Assembly (NCBI RefSeq): GCF_003003035.1
Contig: NZ_PVTS01000003.1
Span: 1-64,000, forward strand
Reading direction: 5' to 3'
DNA: 64,000 nucleotides
Origin: Marinilabilia salmonicolor
GTDB lineage: Bacteria; Bacteroidota; Bacteroidia; Bacteroidales; Marinilabiliaceae
Part shown: piece after piece, positions 16,898 through 26,274 of the stretch
Layout of the letters: each line of letters starts with the position of its first letter
Numbering within the stretch: the first letter of the stretch is position 1
Position numbers and translations under genes: made by a program
Notes under the pieces: generated by a model
Databases searched by the model: none
Told to the model about the DNA's origin: nothing
What the model saw: the letters and a program-made list of their open reading frames with translations, nothing else

Positions 16898-17602
16898 TTA
16901 CATCTCCATTGGGAGGATATTGGCCCCCCGTTCTTTGAGCCGCCACTGCCAGGAAGCGTAAAGATCAAAATCTGAAGACCTCGAGTTTCCTTCAGTTTGG
17001 ACCAACCGGTTGCGACGGGCCACGGCAAAGGATTTGTCTGGTAACTCATCCCATCCCCCAATAAAATAATCCACAGCTCCATTGGTTCTGTCATGAATTT
17101 TATCTACGGAAGAAGTACAGTAGATAATCAATTCGATCTTCTTCACATCAAGTAACGGACGAAGATGCCTGATGTACTGATCAATATCAGAATCATCTCC
17201 ATCCATAACCAACACAATGTGAGAAACATTAATCTGTACAGACACAAGAGTTTCCATCAATGTCAACTCTTCCACCGGAGAGTGAAAAACAATATGAGGA
17301 ATATCGAAAAAAGAAGCAGCTTCTGTAACAGCTGACAAATTACCGGTCCCTGCCACTATTATTTCCTTTTCAGCCGGAACAACGGAAGACAAAACACATC
17401 TCAATGCAAGATTACGGTTTGTTTCAAAAAATATGGTTTCAAATCCGGTCCGATAAAACTGTTCAGGATGAATGGGCATATGCGTCCACATATTTATAAC
17501 ACTCTGATTGAGATGCTCAGGTATTCTCCCCTCTTTAGAAAAATCAACAACGCTCATAGTAAAGGTTTTAGCAAGAAAAAAATTCTGCAACAAAGAAATC
17601 AT
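16898..17602 (-). CDS. Shortened PhnW-like (2-aminoethylphosphonate transaminase fold) protein lacking the catalytic lysine
   Basis: 234 aa, against about 365 for 2-aminoethylphosphonate:pyruvate transaminase. From memory of PhnW proteins, collinear matches are LRCVLSSVVPAEKEIIVAGT (PhnW VEAVLGSxxxxxDKVLIVSN), VSHIVLVMDGDDSD (ISHIAMVHSETTTG), FAVARRNRL (FVIAREQKL) and RSSDFDLYASWQW (RSLSLDLYAQWR). The PLP-lysine segment (SSANKCIQG in PhnW) is replaced by GGWDELPDK with a small deletion. The C-terminal small domain is missing; the protein ends RLKERGANILPMEM. It probably cannot act as an aminotransferase. The frame is intact over the whole length, so a regulatory or structural role is possible. 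The start at 17602 is uncertain; MSVVDFSKEGRIPEH, 15 codons in, is an alternative. No phosphonate genes are nearby. Confidence 0.6.
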   Translation of the reverse strand: MISLLQNFFLAKTFTMSVVDFSKEGRIPEHLNQSVINMWTHMPIHPEQFYRTGFETIFFETNRNLALRCVLSSVVPAEKEIIVAGTGNLSAVTEAASFFDIPHIVFHSPVEELTLMETLVSVQINVSHIVLVMDGDDSDIDQYIRHLRPLLDVKKIELIIYCTSSVDKIHDRTNGAVDYFIGGWDELPDKSFAVARRNRLVQTEGNSRSSDFDLYASWQWRLKERGANILPMEM

Positions 17603-17763
17603 GCAGTTATTAACTGTAAATTAAAAGTACATTACCAAACCCTTAAAACCCCTTATATCTATTTGACAATCATACAAAGATAAACACGTATCCGCAAGGG
17701 AAATTATTTTTCTATGGCATCAAGAACTCTTTTAATAACTTTACGGCGTCAAAAGAAAAAAAG

Positions 17764-20235
17764 ATGACTGTTCCCGAAACGTTTGTTGATGTAATACTGC
17801 CTGTACCGCTGCCACGGTTGTTCACTTATTGTGTTCCGCCCGAGATGGCTGAAATTCCTGAACCGGGAATCAGAGTGGTTGTTCCCTTTGGTAAAAAGAA
17901 ACAGTATTCGGGAATAGTTTTCTCGGTCCACCAGAACAAGCCCAAAGATTACGAAACAAAACCTATTCTCTCTATTCTCGAATCAAGCCCTATTGTAACG
18001 TCAGCCCAACTTGCCTTTTGGGAGTGGATGGCCGAATATTACCAATGCACACTGGGTGAGGTTTACAAGGCAGCATTGCCCTCGGGACTAAAACTGGAAA
18101 GTGAAACACGGGTCTATTACAACCCTGATTATATTCAATTGGATGATCTTCCCGAAAAAGCAACCAAAACACTTCTGTTCCTTTCCGAAAAAAAGGTCTG
18201 CACAGTACAGGAGATCAATACTTTCCTGGGACAAAAGAGCAGCATGCCTCTGTTGCATAAACTCATGGAAGAAGGAGCGGTATTTGTAAGTGAAAGACTA
18301 AAAGAGAGCTACAAAGCAAAAACAGAAAATCATCTGCGAATTGCAGAGCCTTACCGAACCGAGCAAAAACTCCACGAGGCATTCAATGTTTTAGAGAAAG
18401 CCCCACGACAGCTTAATTTATTGATGACGCTCATCCAAAAAGCAGGAGGTGCAGGCAATGCTTTGAAGGGGCAGTCCGTTGCCCGAAAAGAGCTGTTGGA
18501 AGAAAACAGCAGTGCCACTGCCGCTCTGAACGAGCTCATCAAAAAAGATATTTTTGAACAGTTTCCGATGGAAATTGGGCGACTGGATCTCTCAAAAGAC
18601 AAAATACAACAAAAGAGTTCCTTTTCACCGGCTCAGCATAAAGCTTACGAGGAAATCGAAAAAGCTTTCGAACAACAGACAGTGGTTCTTTTTCACGGGG
18701 TTACCTCCAGCGGGAAAACGGAGATTTACATTCATCTCATCGAGAAGCATCTGAGTCGCGGAGAACAGGTACTTTATCTGCTTCCGGAAATTGCACTTAC
18801 CACACAAATTACCACCCGGCTGAAACGCCATTTCGGCAACAAACTGGGAATTTACCATTCAAAATTCAGCAGCGAAGAACGTGTGGAAATTTATCGTGAC
18901 TTACTGGAAAACCAAAATTACCAAGTCATACTGGGTGTACGATCTTCCATTTTCCTACCCTTCAACAATCTGGGGCTGGTAATTGTGGATGAGGAACACG
19001 AGCATTCCTTCAAACAGTTTGACCCCGCTCCCCGCTACCATGCGCGCGATGCGGGAATTATGCTTGCACACAAACACAAAGCAAAAGTACTGCTGGGAAC
19101 AGCAACCCCTGCCATAGAGAGCTATTACAACGCCCAAAAAGGGAAATATGCTCTTGTTGAGCTCAAAACCCGCCATGAAGACATTCAACTTCCGAGGATA
19201 CTGGTGGCTGACACCCGTGAAGCCCGGCGTAAAAAACAAATGAAGTCGCATTTCACCCCTCTTCTGCTGGAACATATTCAGCAAAGTCTGGACGACAAAC
19301 AACAGGTCATCCTTTTCCAAAACCGGCGGGGATTCTCACCTTTTCTGGAGTGCAATGTCTGCTCATGGGTTCCCAAATGCAATTATTGCGATGTGAGTAT
19401 GACTTACCACAAAAAAATGAATCAGTTGGTTTGTCATTACTGCGGACACACAGTGACAACACCCTCTACCTGCAATGCATGTGGCAGCCCTGCCCTTTCC
19501 ACACAGGGATTTGGCACCGAAAAAATTGAAGAAGAAATAAAACTGATGTTTCCGGAATCCCGCGTATCCCGTATGGATCTGGATACCACAAGGTCAAAAA
19601 AATCTTATCAGAAAATCATCTCCGACTTTGAAGATGGAAAGGTGGACATCCTCATCGGGACCCAAATGATTACCAAGGGACTCGACTTTGACAATGTAAG
19701 CGTGGTAGGGATACTGAATGCAGACAATATGCTCAATATTCCTGACTTCAGAGCTTTTGAGCGTGGCTTTCAGATGATGGCCCAGGTAAGCGGGCGTGCA
19801 GGAAGAAAAAACAAGCGGGGCACAGTTGTTCTGCAAACCTCATCGCCGGATCATCCAATTATAGGCTATGTAGTGGAAAATGACTACCAGACCATGTACC
19901 GGACACAGATAGAGGAACGACAACTTTACAAATACCCGCCCTATTACCGACTTATCAACCTCACACTCAGACATAAAAACAAGGGAGTGGTGGAAAAAGC
20001 CGCAGACGAACTGGCTGCCAGGCTTCGGGCCATATTCCGCGACCGTGTCCTGGGCCCGCAAGAACCACCGGTTGCCCGGGTACAAAATCTGTACCTTACA
20101 CGAATAATTCTGAAGTTTGAGAAAGGCCACGCTCCGTCTTATGTAAAACAGCTCATGAATGATGCCACCAATGCCATCCTCAGCCAGCCGCAATGGAAAT
20201 ATGTCACCATCCAGACCGATGTGGATCCTCTTTAG
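17764..20235 (+). CDS. priA: Primosomal protein N' (replication restart helicase)
   Basis: 823 aa. PriA recognises stalled forks and reloads the replisome with its 3'-5' DEXH helicase. The N-terminal 3'-DNA-binding domain (VDVILPVPLPRLFTYCVP) is present. Walker A is GVTSSGKTEIYIHL (about 312), motif II is VDEEHEHSFKQF (about 407), and a zinc-binding insertion with paired Cys begins near 529 (CNVCSWVPKCNYCD, then CHYCG, CNACG). Helicase motifs V-VI include GTQMITKGLDFDNV and QVSGRAGR. The start ATG follows AAAAAAG. TAACTTTA near 17734 resembles a -7 box. It is slightly longer than E. coli PriA. Confidence 0.96.
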   Translation: MTVPETFVDVILPVPLPRLFTYCVPPEMAEIPEPGIRVVVPFGKKKQYSGIVFSVHQNKPKDYETKPILSILESSPIVTSAQLAFWEWMAEYYQCTLGEVYKAALPSGLKLESETRVYYNPDYIQLDDLPEKATKTLLFLSEKKVCTVQEINTFLGQKSSMPLLHKLMEEGAVFVSERLKESYKAKTENHLRIAEPYRTEQKLHEAFNVLEKAPRQLNLLMTLIQKAGGAGNALKGQSVARKELLEENSSATAALNELIKKDIFEQFPMEIGRLDLSKDKIQQKSSFSPAQHKAYEEIEKAFEQQTVVLFHGVTSSGKTEIYIHLIEKHLSRGEQVLYLLPEIALTTQITTRLKRHFGNKLGIYHSKFSSEERVEIYRDLLENQNYQVILGVRSSIFLPFNNLGLVIVDEEHEHSFKQFDPAPRYHARDAGIMLAHKHKAKVLLGTATPAIESYYNAQKGKYALVELKTRHEDIQLPRILVADTREARRKKQMKSHFTPLLLEHIQQSLDDKQQVILFQNRRGFSPFLECNVCSWVPKCNYCDVSMTYHKKMNQLVCHYCGHTVTTPSTCNACGSPALSTQGFGTEKIEEEIKLMFPESRVSRMDLDTTRSKKSYQKIISDFEDGKVDILIGTQMITKGLDFDNVSVVGILNADNMLNIPDFRAFERGFQMMAQVSGRAGRKNKRGTVVLQTSSPDHPIIGYVVENDYQTMYRTQIEERQLYKYPPYYRLINLTLRHKNKGVVEKAADELAARLRAIFRDRVLGPQEPPVARVQNLYLTRIILKFEKGHAPSYVKQLMNDATNAILSQPQWKYVTIQTDVDPL

Positions 20236-20441
20236 CCCAATGGATTAACTAAACTCAACTCCCCCTATATCCACCGGTATAAAATTTATCTTCAAAAGCA
20301 TCAAGGGCTGTTCTACAGCATTCTACATACACCGTTGACGATGATTTATAATAACGTTTTTACAATTTGAGATTGCTTCAGGCAAGGCCCTCTCAATGAC
20401 CAGATCTCCAACTTACCACCAAAAAGATTAAAGGATTTTTA
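20236..20441. other. Gene-free stretch after priA
   Basis: About 200 bp between the priA stop and the first parA promoter-like element. I see no clear terminator, RNA gene or reading frame here. I did not find a convincing parS-type palindrome in it. Confidence 0.4.
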
Positions 20442-20549
20442 TAACTTTGCGGGATGACCCGCAACCCCCTTTAAATTAGCTTAATACCTGTTTATTAAAC
20501 AAATATATGCCCATTTGGGCGGTATTTTTTCAATAAAAGTATAACTTTG
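20442..20549 (+). promoter_or_regulatory. Two tandem promoter-like -7 elements upstream of parA
   Basis: TAACTTTG occurs at 20442-20449 and again at 20542-20549, exactly 100 bp apart, each preceded by a T- or A-rich run. Both match TAnnTTTG. The second would start transcription about 50 bp before the parA ATG. Confidence 0.5.
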
Positions 20550-20608
20550 GCTGTTGCCAAAAAATGGGTATATTCCCGCTTTCTGTACACAGATAAATTT
20601 TGATTTAT

Positions 20609-21409
20609 ATGGCTAAAATTATTGCTTTAGCAAACCAAAAAGGCGGTGTTGGAAAAACCACGACAGCCATTAACCTGGCTGCAAGTCTTGCAGTACTCGA
20701 ATACAACGTACTCGTCATTGATGCTGATCCACAGGCAAACGCCACATCGGGACTGGGGTACGATTTACGTGAAGTTGAAACAAGCATTTATGAATGCATT
20801 GTGGATGGGGCAGATCCTCAGACTGCAATTCAAAAAGGTGAGATTGAACACTTATATCTGTTACCTTCACACATAGATCTGGTAGGAGCTGAAATTGAAA
20901 TGCTCAATATGCCCGATCGTGAAAAGGTGCTGAAAGGTGTCATCAACAAAATTCAGGATCAGTTTGATTTTGTACTGATTGACTGCTCTCCTTCACTGGG
21001 TCTTATAACTGTTAATGCCCTGACGGCAGCCGATTCAATAATAATACCCGTGCAATGTGAATATTTTGCACTGGAAGGACTGGGTAAACTATTGAACACC
21101 ATCAAAATCATCCAAAACAGATTAAACCCCGACTTGGAAATTGAAGGTTTCCTGCTGACCATGTACGATTCACGCCTGCGTCTTTCAAATCAGGTTGTAG
21201 AAGAGGTGCAGAAGCATTTTCAGGACATGGTATTTGAAACCCTTATTACCCGTAACATCAAGCTGAGTGAGGCTCCCAGTTACGGTAAAGCAGTGGTTAT
21301 GTACGATGCATCTTCAAAAGGCGCCATGAATTATTTGAATCTGGCCCGGGAATTGTTACAAAAGAATAACATGACCAAAATCGACAGCAAGAAAAAATCA
21401 GCCAAATAA
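20609..21409 (+). CDS. parA: Chromosome partitioning ATPase ParA/Soj
   Basis: 266 aa from ATG 20609 (a TTG three codons upstream is less likely because the family begins at MxKIIALANQKGGVG). It is a deviant Walker ATPase that moves ParB-parS complexes on the nucleoid. Walker A is QKGGVGKTTTAINLA (about 9-23). The Walker A' region is DADPQANATSGLG, and Walker B is VLIDCSPSLG. It lies 23 bp upstream of parB, the standard pair. The next genes (DUF5683, lytic transglycosylase) follow as in many Bacteroidales. Confidence 0.96.
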   Translation: MAKIIALANQKGGVGKTTTAINLAASLAVLEYNVLVIDADPQANATSGLGYDLREVETSIYECIVDGADPQTAIQKGEIEHLYLLPSHIDLVGAEIEMLNMPDREKVLKGVINKIQDQFDFVLIDCSPSLGLITVNALTAADSIIIPVQCEYFALEGLGKLLNTIKIIQNRLNPDLEIEGFLLTMYDSRLRLSNQVVEEVQKHFQDMVFETLITRNIKLSEAPSYGKAVVMYDASSKGAMNYLNLARELLQKNNMTKIDSKKKSAK

Positions 21410-21432
21410 CAGAGCAACTACAATACAATAAG

Positions 21433-22317
21433 ATGGCAAGAAAAAACGCATTGGGAAGAGGACTGGGAGCATTGATTGACAACTCGGAAGATTATGGGCA
21501 AAGCGCCCCGAAACCCGAGGCCGCAATCAATGAAATTCCTGTAGATAAAATTGAAGGAAACCCCTGGCAACCCCGTTCCCGCTTCGACGAAGAGAAACTC
21601 AATGAACTGGCAGCATCCATAAAGGAGATTGGCATTATTCAGCCACTTACACTTCGTAAAGCAGGTAATAAATTTCAGCTGATTGCCGGAGAACGTCGCT
21701 TCAGAGCTGCCAAATTATCCGGTCTGGAGACCGTGCCTGCCTACGTACGAATGGCTGAAGATGACACCATGCTGGAAATGGCATTGGTTGAAAACATTCA
21801 GCGTGAAGATCTCGACCCCATCGAAGTTGCCATCAGTTATCAGCGTTTGATGGATGAGTGTGATCTCACTCAGGAGAGTATGTCGGAAAGAGTCGGAAAA
21901 AAACGCTCCACAATATCAAACTACCTAAGACTGCTGAAACTTCCGGCAGAAATACAATTAGGCCTGCGTGAGAAACAAATTACCATGGGACACGCCAGGG
22001 CACTCATCAATCTGGATGACCAAAAAGCGCGCATCAAAATTTTCAACCAGACAGTGAAAAACGACTTGAGTGTTCGAAAGGTTGAAGAGATGGTGCGGGA
22101 ACTTGCCCAAGGCGAAGAGTCAAAGAAAAAAGAGAAGAAAAAAGAAGAGCTTCCTGCTGAATATGAGCAGTTACGCCAACAACTGTCCAACTTCTTCAAA
22201 ACCAACATTCAATTTTCCCGTGGAAACAACGGGAAAGGCAAGATAGTCATCCCTTTCCGTTCGGATGAAGAACTGGAAAAGATTATCAATGAGTTGGACA
22301 AAGCAAAAAACCAATAA
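21433..22317 (+). CDS. parB: Chromosome partitioning protein ParB/Spo0J
   Basis: 294 aa. ParB is a CTP-dependent DNA clamp that loads at parS. It starts with the typical ARKNALGRGLGALI tail that stimulates ParA. Next come the NPWQPRSRFDEEKLNELAAS box, the CTPase/arginine-patch motif GERRFRAAKL (about 79-88) and ENIQREDLDPIEVA. A helix-turn-helix follows (LTQESMSERVGKKRSTISNY, about 139-158). The C-terminal dimerisation segment lies after a Lys/Glu-rich linker. The frame ends 17 bp before the next gene. Confidence 0.96.
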   Translation: MARKNALGRGLGALIDNSEDYGQSAPKPEAAINEIPVDKIEGNPWQPRSRFDEEKLNELAASIKEIGIIQPLTLRKAGNKFQLIAGERRFRAAKLSGLETVPAYVRMAEDDTMLEMALVENIQREDLDPIEVAISYQRLMDECDLTQESMSERVGKKRSTISNYLRLLKLPAEIQLGLREKQITMGHARALINLDDQKARIKIFNQTVKNDLSVRKVEEMVRELAQGEESKKKEKKKEELPAEYEQLRQQLSNFFKTNIQFSRGNNGKGKIVIPFRSDEELEKIINELDKAKNQ

Positions 22318-22334
22318 CGCACAACAAGGTGAGG

Positions 22335-23042
22335 ATGGATTTAAAGTTGTTGCGTGAAGCCGGAGCCCCAATCACAATTGCTATTGTGTTGCTGTTCCTG
22401 CCCGCATTTCACGGAGCAAAAGCCCAGCTCAGACAAGTTGCTGACACGACTCAAACAGCTGTCAGCCAAACAGACACAGGGGACTTTCAACGTGGAGAGT
22501 CGATGCGGGATATTCTTCCGGATAAAAAAGAGGAAAAAATCCACTCTCCACACAAAGCCACTTTCTATTCAGCTATTTTCCCTGGTCTGGGCCAGATTTA
22601 CAATAAAAAATACTGGAAGCTCCCTATTGTTTACGGAGCCATAGGCGGATTGGGGTATGCAATTCATTTCAACTCCACCAATTATCAGAAATATAAAAAC
22701 GCTTACCGCGATTTCCTCATACAAGACCCGGGCAATACATCATACCTGGAAGTGCTTCCGGTAACGCTTACCATGGAAGAGATAGAGGCAAACCCTAATT
22801 TATCCAGCTGGTTCCGAAATGCACTGGAAAAGAAACGCGACTATTACAAACGATACCGCGACCTGAGTTATATAGGCATGGCTGCCATTTATGTTCTGAA
22901 TATGATAGATGCCACTGTGGATGCCCATTTCTACAACTTTGATGTAAGCGATGATCTTTCCATGAAAATTCAGCCGGTCATATTGGAACATGATCCCGTC
23001 AAAGGGAACAGTTTTGGCATTCAACTGGCCTTACAGTTCTGA
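22335..23042 (+). CDS. DUF5683 membrane protein
   Basis: 235 aa from ATG 22335, preceded by AAGGTGAGG; a GTG two codons upstream is also open. The N-terminal hydrophobic segment ends at HGAKAQ, as in a signal peptide. A Ser/Thr/Asp-rich stretch follows, then the DUF5683 core with HKATFYSAIFPGLGQIYNKK and KLPIVYGAIGGLGYAIHF, and a further membrane segment LSYIGMAAIYVLNMIDATVD. The family has no known function. Its place between parB and a murein hydrolase gene is conserved in Bacteroidales and suggests an envelope role (inference). Confidence 0.8.
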   Translation: MDLKLLREAGAPITIAIVLLFLPAFHGAKAQLRQVADTTQTAVSQTDTGDFQRGESMRDILPDKKEEKIHSPHKATFYSAIFPGLGQIYNKKYWKLPIVYGAIGGLGYAIHFNSTNYQKYKNAYRDFLIQDPGNTSYLEVLPVTLTMEEIEANPNLSSWFRNALEKKRDYYKRYRDLSYIGMAAIYVLNMIDATVDAHFYNFDVSDDLSMKIQPVILEHDPVKGNSFGIQLALQF

Positions 23043-23169
23043 AAAACACACCTGACTGAAACCTAATCAAGCCATTAGCGTAGGAGGTATCATCCGCGGA
23101 CAGAACCGGCCATTTCTGATGCCGCATAGTACTACATTGCATAAAAGACACATCTAAAAGGGAATAAAC

Positions 23170-24732
23170 ATGATTAAGAAACTGTTTCACAGCTTCAAAC
23201 TGATATCTGCTACAGTCGGCATTCTGATTTCGGCAACGGCAGAGTCGTCCACCCCTCAAACCATTGACAGCGACACCACCCTCACCGTTACCACCGAAGC
23301 AACCATCGAACAATTTGCAGAATCACTCGACAGTCTGGTCGGAATCTGGTATATGAATTCCAATCCGGGACTGGTAATGGATACCATATACAACAGCGAC
23401 CTGGTGGAACAGGCAGATTTGTCGGACTCCGTTTACATAAAACGACTGGAGAATATCATTTCACCATTTAAACTCAACTACAACAGCCACGTAAAGGCCT
23501 ATATCAACTTATACACCAACAAACGCCGTGAACAGGTTGAAACCATGCTGGGGTTGTCGGATTATTATTTTCCGATTTTTGAAGCAGCCCTTGATGCCAA
23601 AGGACTTCCGTTGGAGCTAAAATACCTCCCGATTATTGAATCTGCACTAAATCCAAGGGCATTTTCGCGGGCAGGAGCCTCCGGGTTATGGCAGTTTATG
23701 TATTATACAGGAAAACAATACGGATTGGAAGTCAATTCGTATGTGGACGAACGTCGGGATCCCCATAAATCAACACAGGCCGCAGTTGAGTTCCTGGACG
23801 ACCTGTACAATATTTATGGTGATTGGCAGTTGGTAATTGCCGCTTACAACTGTGGCCCCGGAAATGTTAACAGAGCCATTCGTCGAAGCGGGGGAAAAAG
23901 AAATTTCTGGGAAATATTTTATCTGCTGCCCCGGGAGACCAGGGGCTATGTACCTGCCTTCATTGCAGCAACCTATGTATTTACCTACCACCGGGAACAT
24001 AACCTCAGACCTGTAGCAGCCAATCTGCCTGTTGCATCCGACACGGTGATGATATCAAAACCACTCCATTTTTCGCAGGTTTCTGACATTTTGCAAGTGC
24101 CCATAGATGTGATCAGACACCTAAATCCGCAATACCGTAAAGACATCATTCCAGCGCAAAAAGACAGTTATCCGCTCCGACTGGCATTTAATCTCTCAAC
24201 CCAGTTTGCCTCCCTCGAAGATTCTGTCCTTAGCTATAACAGAGAAAAATATTTCCCGGAAAACCAACTGGTCATAAAGCCGGGAAACACATCAACAAGC
24301 TCTTTCTCACCTCCTCCGGGAAAAGAAAAGATTTACTACACAGTGAAATCAGGAGATGTGGTAGGTCTCATTGCCGATTGGTTTGATGTTTACTCCTCAA
24401 GCCTGAGATATTGGAACAACATCAGAAGAAATGTTATCCGGGTAGGTCAAAAACTGGTTATATACGTGGACAAAGACAAAGTAGATCATTACCAGAGAAT
24501 TGCCCAACAAAAAAGCGGCTATACGGCATCAGCCTCAACCGCCAACCAACTGGCGGATACCGGCAATGATGGCGATTACATCTACCACACTGTTGGCCGG
24601 GGAGACAGCGTTTGGTCTATCGCCCGCGAATATCCGGGTGTAACCGATTCGGACATTCTTCGTTTAAACAATATTACCAATGCCCAGAAAATAAAACCCG
24701 GGCAACGACTTAAAATAAAGCCTAAGTCTTGA
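23170..24732 (+). CDS. LysM lytic transglycosylase, MltD-type
   Basis: 520 aa exported murein hydrolase that would cleave MurNAc-GlcNAc bonds with 1,6-anhydro product formation. The hydrophobic N-terminus is a probable signal peptide. The SLT domain (about 130-270) has the catalytic Glu in LKYLPIIESALNPRAFS, then SGLWQFMYYTGKQYGL, AYNCGPGNVNRAI and TRGYVPAFIAATY. Two LysM repeats bind glycan at the C-terminus: YYTVKSGDVVGLIADWF (about 392) and YHTVGRGDSVWSIAREY (about 475), the latter ending KPGQRLKIKP. It is the last member of the apparent parA-parB-DUF5683 run. The symbol mltD would be by analogy only. Confidence 0.9.
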   Translation: MIKKLFHSFKLISATVGILISATAESSTPQTIDSDTTLTVTTEATIEQFAESLDSLVGIWYMNSNPGLVMDTIYNSDLVEQADLSDSVYIKRLENIISPFKLNYNSHVKAYINLYTNKRREQVETMLGLSDYYFPIFEAALDAKGLPLELKYLPIIESALNPRAFSRAGASGLWQFMYYTGKQYGLEVNSYVDERRDPHKSTQAAVEFLDDLYNIYGDWQLVIAAYNCGPGNVNRAIRRSGGKRNFWEIFYLLPRETRGYVPAFIAATYVFTYHREHNLRPVAANLPVASDTVMISKPLHFSQVSDILQVPIDVIRHLNPQYRKDIIPAQKDSYPLRLAFNLSTQFASLEDSVLSYNREKYFPENQLVIKPGNTSTSSFSPPPGKEKIYYTVKSGDVVGLIADWFDVYSSSLRYWNNIRRNVIRVGQKLVIYVDKDKVDHYQRIAQQKSGYTASASTANQLADTGNDGDYIYHTVGRGDSVWSIAREYPGVTDSDILRLNNITNAQKIKPGQRLKIKPKS

Positions 24733-24867
24733 GATACTGATGTCAATATCACCGCTCAAGGATCTTCTGGGTCTTCTACAGACCGGTTCAAAATGACCTG
24801 ACTTGTGGTGCTGACATCATTCCCTTGTCGAGGAAATGCTCAAGCCTTAGAACTAACCAGACTCCGG

Positions 24868-26274
24868 ATGATACGTCCGATAAAGATATTTTTATATTTT
24901 CTGCTGATCTCACTCCTGGTCGTTCTTTTCGACCAGTGGCTGGGACGTGTCAACTTCCCGGTTACCAACACGCTGAGCAATATCCTGGAACCTCAGAATA
25001 ATGATTCAGTCTCAGGATTACTAATTACCGAGGCCGAGCAAACAGACACAAATGTTACAATAACGTTACCGGACTCTTTGCCTCCAAAAGACACTCTTCC
25101 GAGAATCAACAAACCAATTATTGTTTCCGATTCTGTATTGACGGCTCCACCTCTTTTTCAGGAATTGTACAGATCCTTTTGTCAAAAAGCTCAAACTGCC
25201 GACAGTCTGAGGCAGGTGGTCAGAGTGCTGCACATCGGGGACAGCCAGATAGAGGCAGACAGAATAACAGCCATCCTAAGAAAGCATTTTCAACAGTTGT
25301 ATGGCGGCTCAGGCCCGGGATTTGTCATGCCTATTGACCCGCTTCAAATAAATGCCAACGTATCCGTTTCTCATTCCGACAACTGGACTCTCTCCTACAG
25401 CTACAAGAAAAAGAGGGCCCCGGTTCCGGTCCGGTATGGAATTTCGGGAAAAGCAACCTGGTTTTCCGACTCTGCTGCCACCTTTACCATTCAACCAATA
25501 GCATGGAAATCTCAGCGACTAAGAAAATTCCCCAATATCCGGCTCCTTCTCTCCGCCCCCGATGCACCATTGTACATCAAATCCGAAATAGATGATCATT
25601 CCCGATATGATACTCTCGCCAGGAGAACGGATATCCTTCAGTTGTTAAGTTTTCAGGATTCTGTCTTTCCTAGAAATATCAGGTTTTATTTCTCCGGAAC
25701 TACAAGTCCTGTAATCCATGGCATCACCCTCGACAATACGGGAGGTGTTGCGGTGGACAACCTGGCTATGCGAGGTCGCCCCTGGCCCGGCCTTAGAATA
25801 TCCGATCATAAAATGGTTCGGGAAATGGCTCAACAATTGAATACCGGTTTCGTTATCCTCCAGTTTGGCACCAACGTACTGCCTACCAAAACAGACAATT
25901 ACAACTTCTATCGCATCCACTTTCTGAAGGAATTGCAGCTTCTGAAAGAACTATTGCCCGGGGTGCCTGTACTGGTTATCGGAGTTCAGGCGGCAGCCGA
26001 ATCCAAAGATGGGAAACAAATCGCAATGGAACATGCCCGACTCATCAGCGAGGCTCAGAAAGCAGCAACCCTGGCTTGCGACATGGCCTTCTTCGACCTC
26101 CATAAAGCCATGGGAGGAACCCGGGGAGCCATTGACTGGGCCAACGAAACACCCTCGCTGATGTTGTCGGATCTGATGCATTTTAGTGGACGGGGAGCAA
26201 GGGTTGTGGGCGACCAAATCTGGATAGCACTGGACTCTCTTCGGAATCACCTGCAAAAACCTGTAGCTCCATGA
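24868..26274 (+). CDS. SGNH/GDSL-family O-acetyl transfer or esterase partner protein
   Basis: 468 aa from ATG 24868 (the open frame runs further up, but MIRPIKIFLYFLLISLLVVL is a clean membrane anchor start). One N-terminal membrane segment is followed by a periplasmic domain. SGNH blocks are visible: VLHIGDSQIEADRI (block I, catalytic Ser), FVILQFGTNV (block III, Asn) and SDLMHFSGRG (block V, Asp-x-x-His). It overlaps the MBOAT gene by ATGA. Such SGNH/MBOAT pairs move acetyl groups across the membrane to polysaccharide or peptidoglycan (AlgI/AlgJ/AlgX, PatA/PatB). The acceptor is unknown. Confidence 0.8.
   Translation: MIRPIKIFLYFLLISLLVVLFDQWLGRVNFPVTNTLSNILEPQNNDSVSGLLITEAEQTDTNVTITLPDSLPPKDTLPRINKPIIVSDSVLTAPPLFQELYRSFCQKAQTADSLRQVVRVLHIGDSQIEADRITAILRKHFQQLYGGSGPGFVMPIDPLQINANVSVSHSDNWTLSYSYKKKRAPVPVRYGISGKATWFSDSAATFTIQPIAWKSQRLRKFPNIRLLLSAPDAPLYIKSEIDDHSRYDTLARRTDILQLLSFQDSVFPRNIRFYFSGTTSPVIHGITLDNTGGVAVDNLAMRGRPWPGLRISDHKMVREMAQQLNTGFVILQFGTNVLPTKTDNYNFYRIHFLKELQLLKELLPGVPVLVIGVQAAAESKDGKQIAMEHARLISEAQKAATLACDMAFFDLHKAMGGTRGAIDWANETPSLMLSDLMHFSGRGARVVGDQIWIALDSLRNHLQKPVAP

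Noticed and set aside
24733-24867. GGTTC-containing stretch considered as a tRNA T-arm
   Set aside because: No acceptor or anticodon stems can be formed around it; no tRNA was found anywhere in the window.
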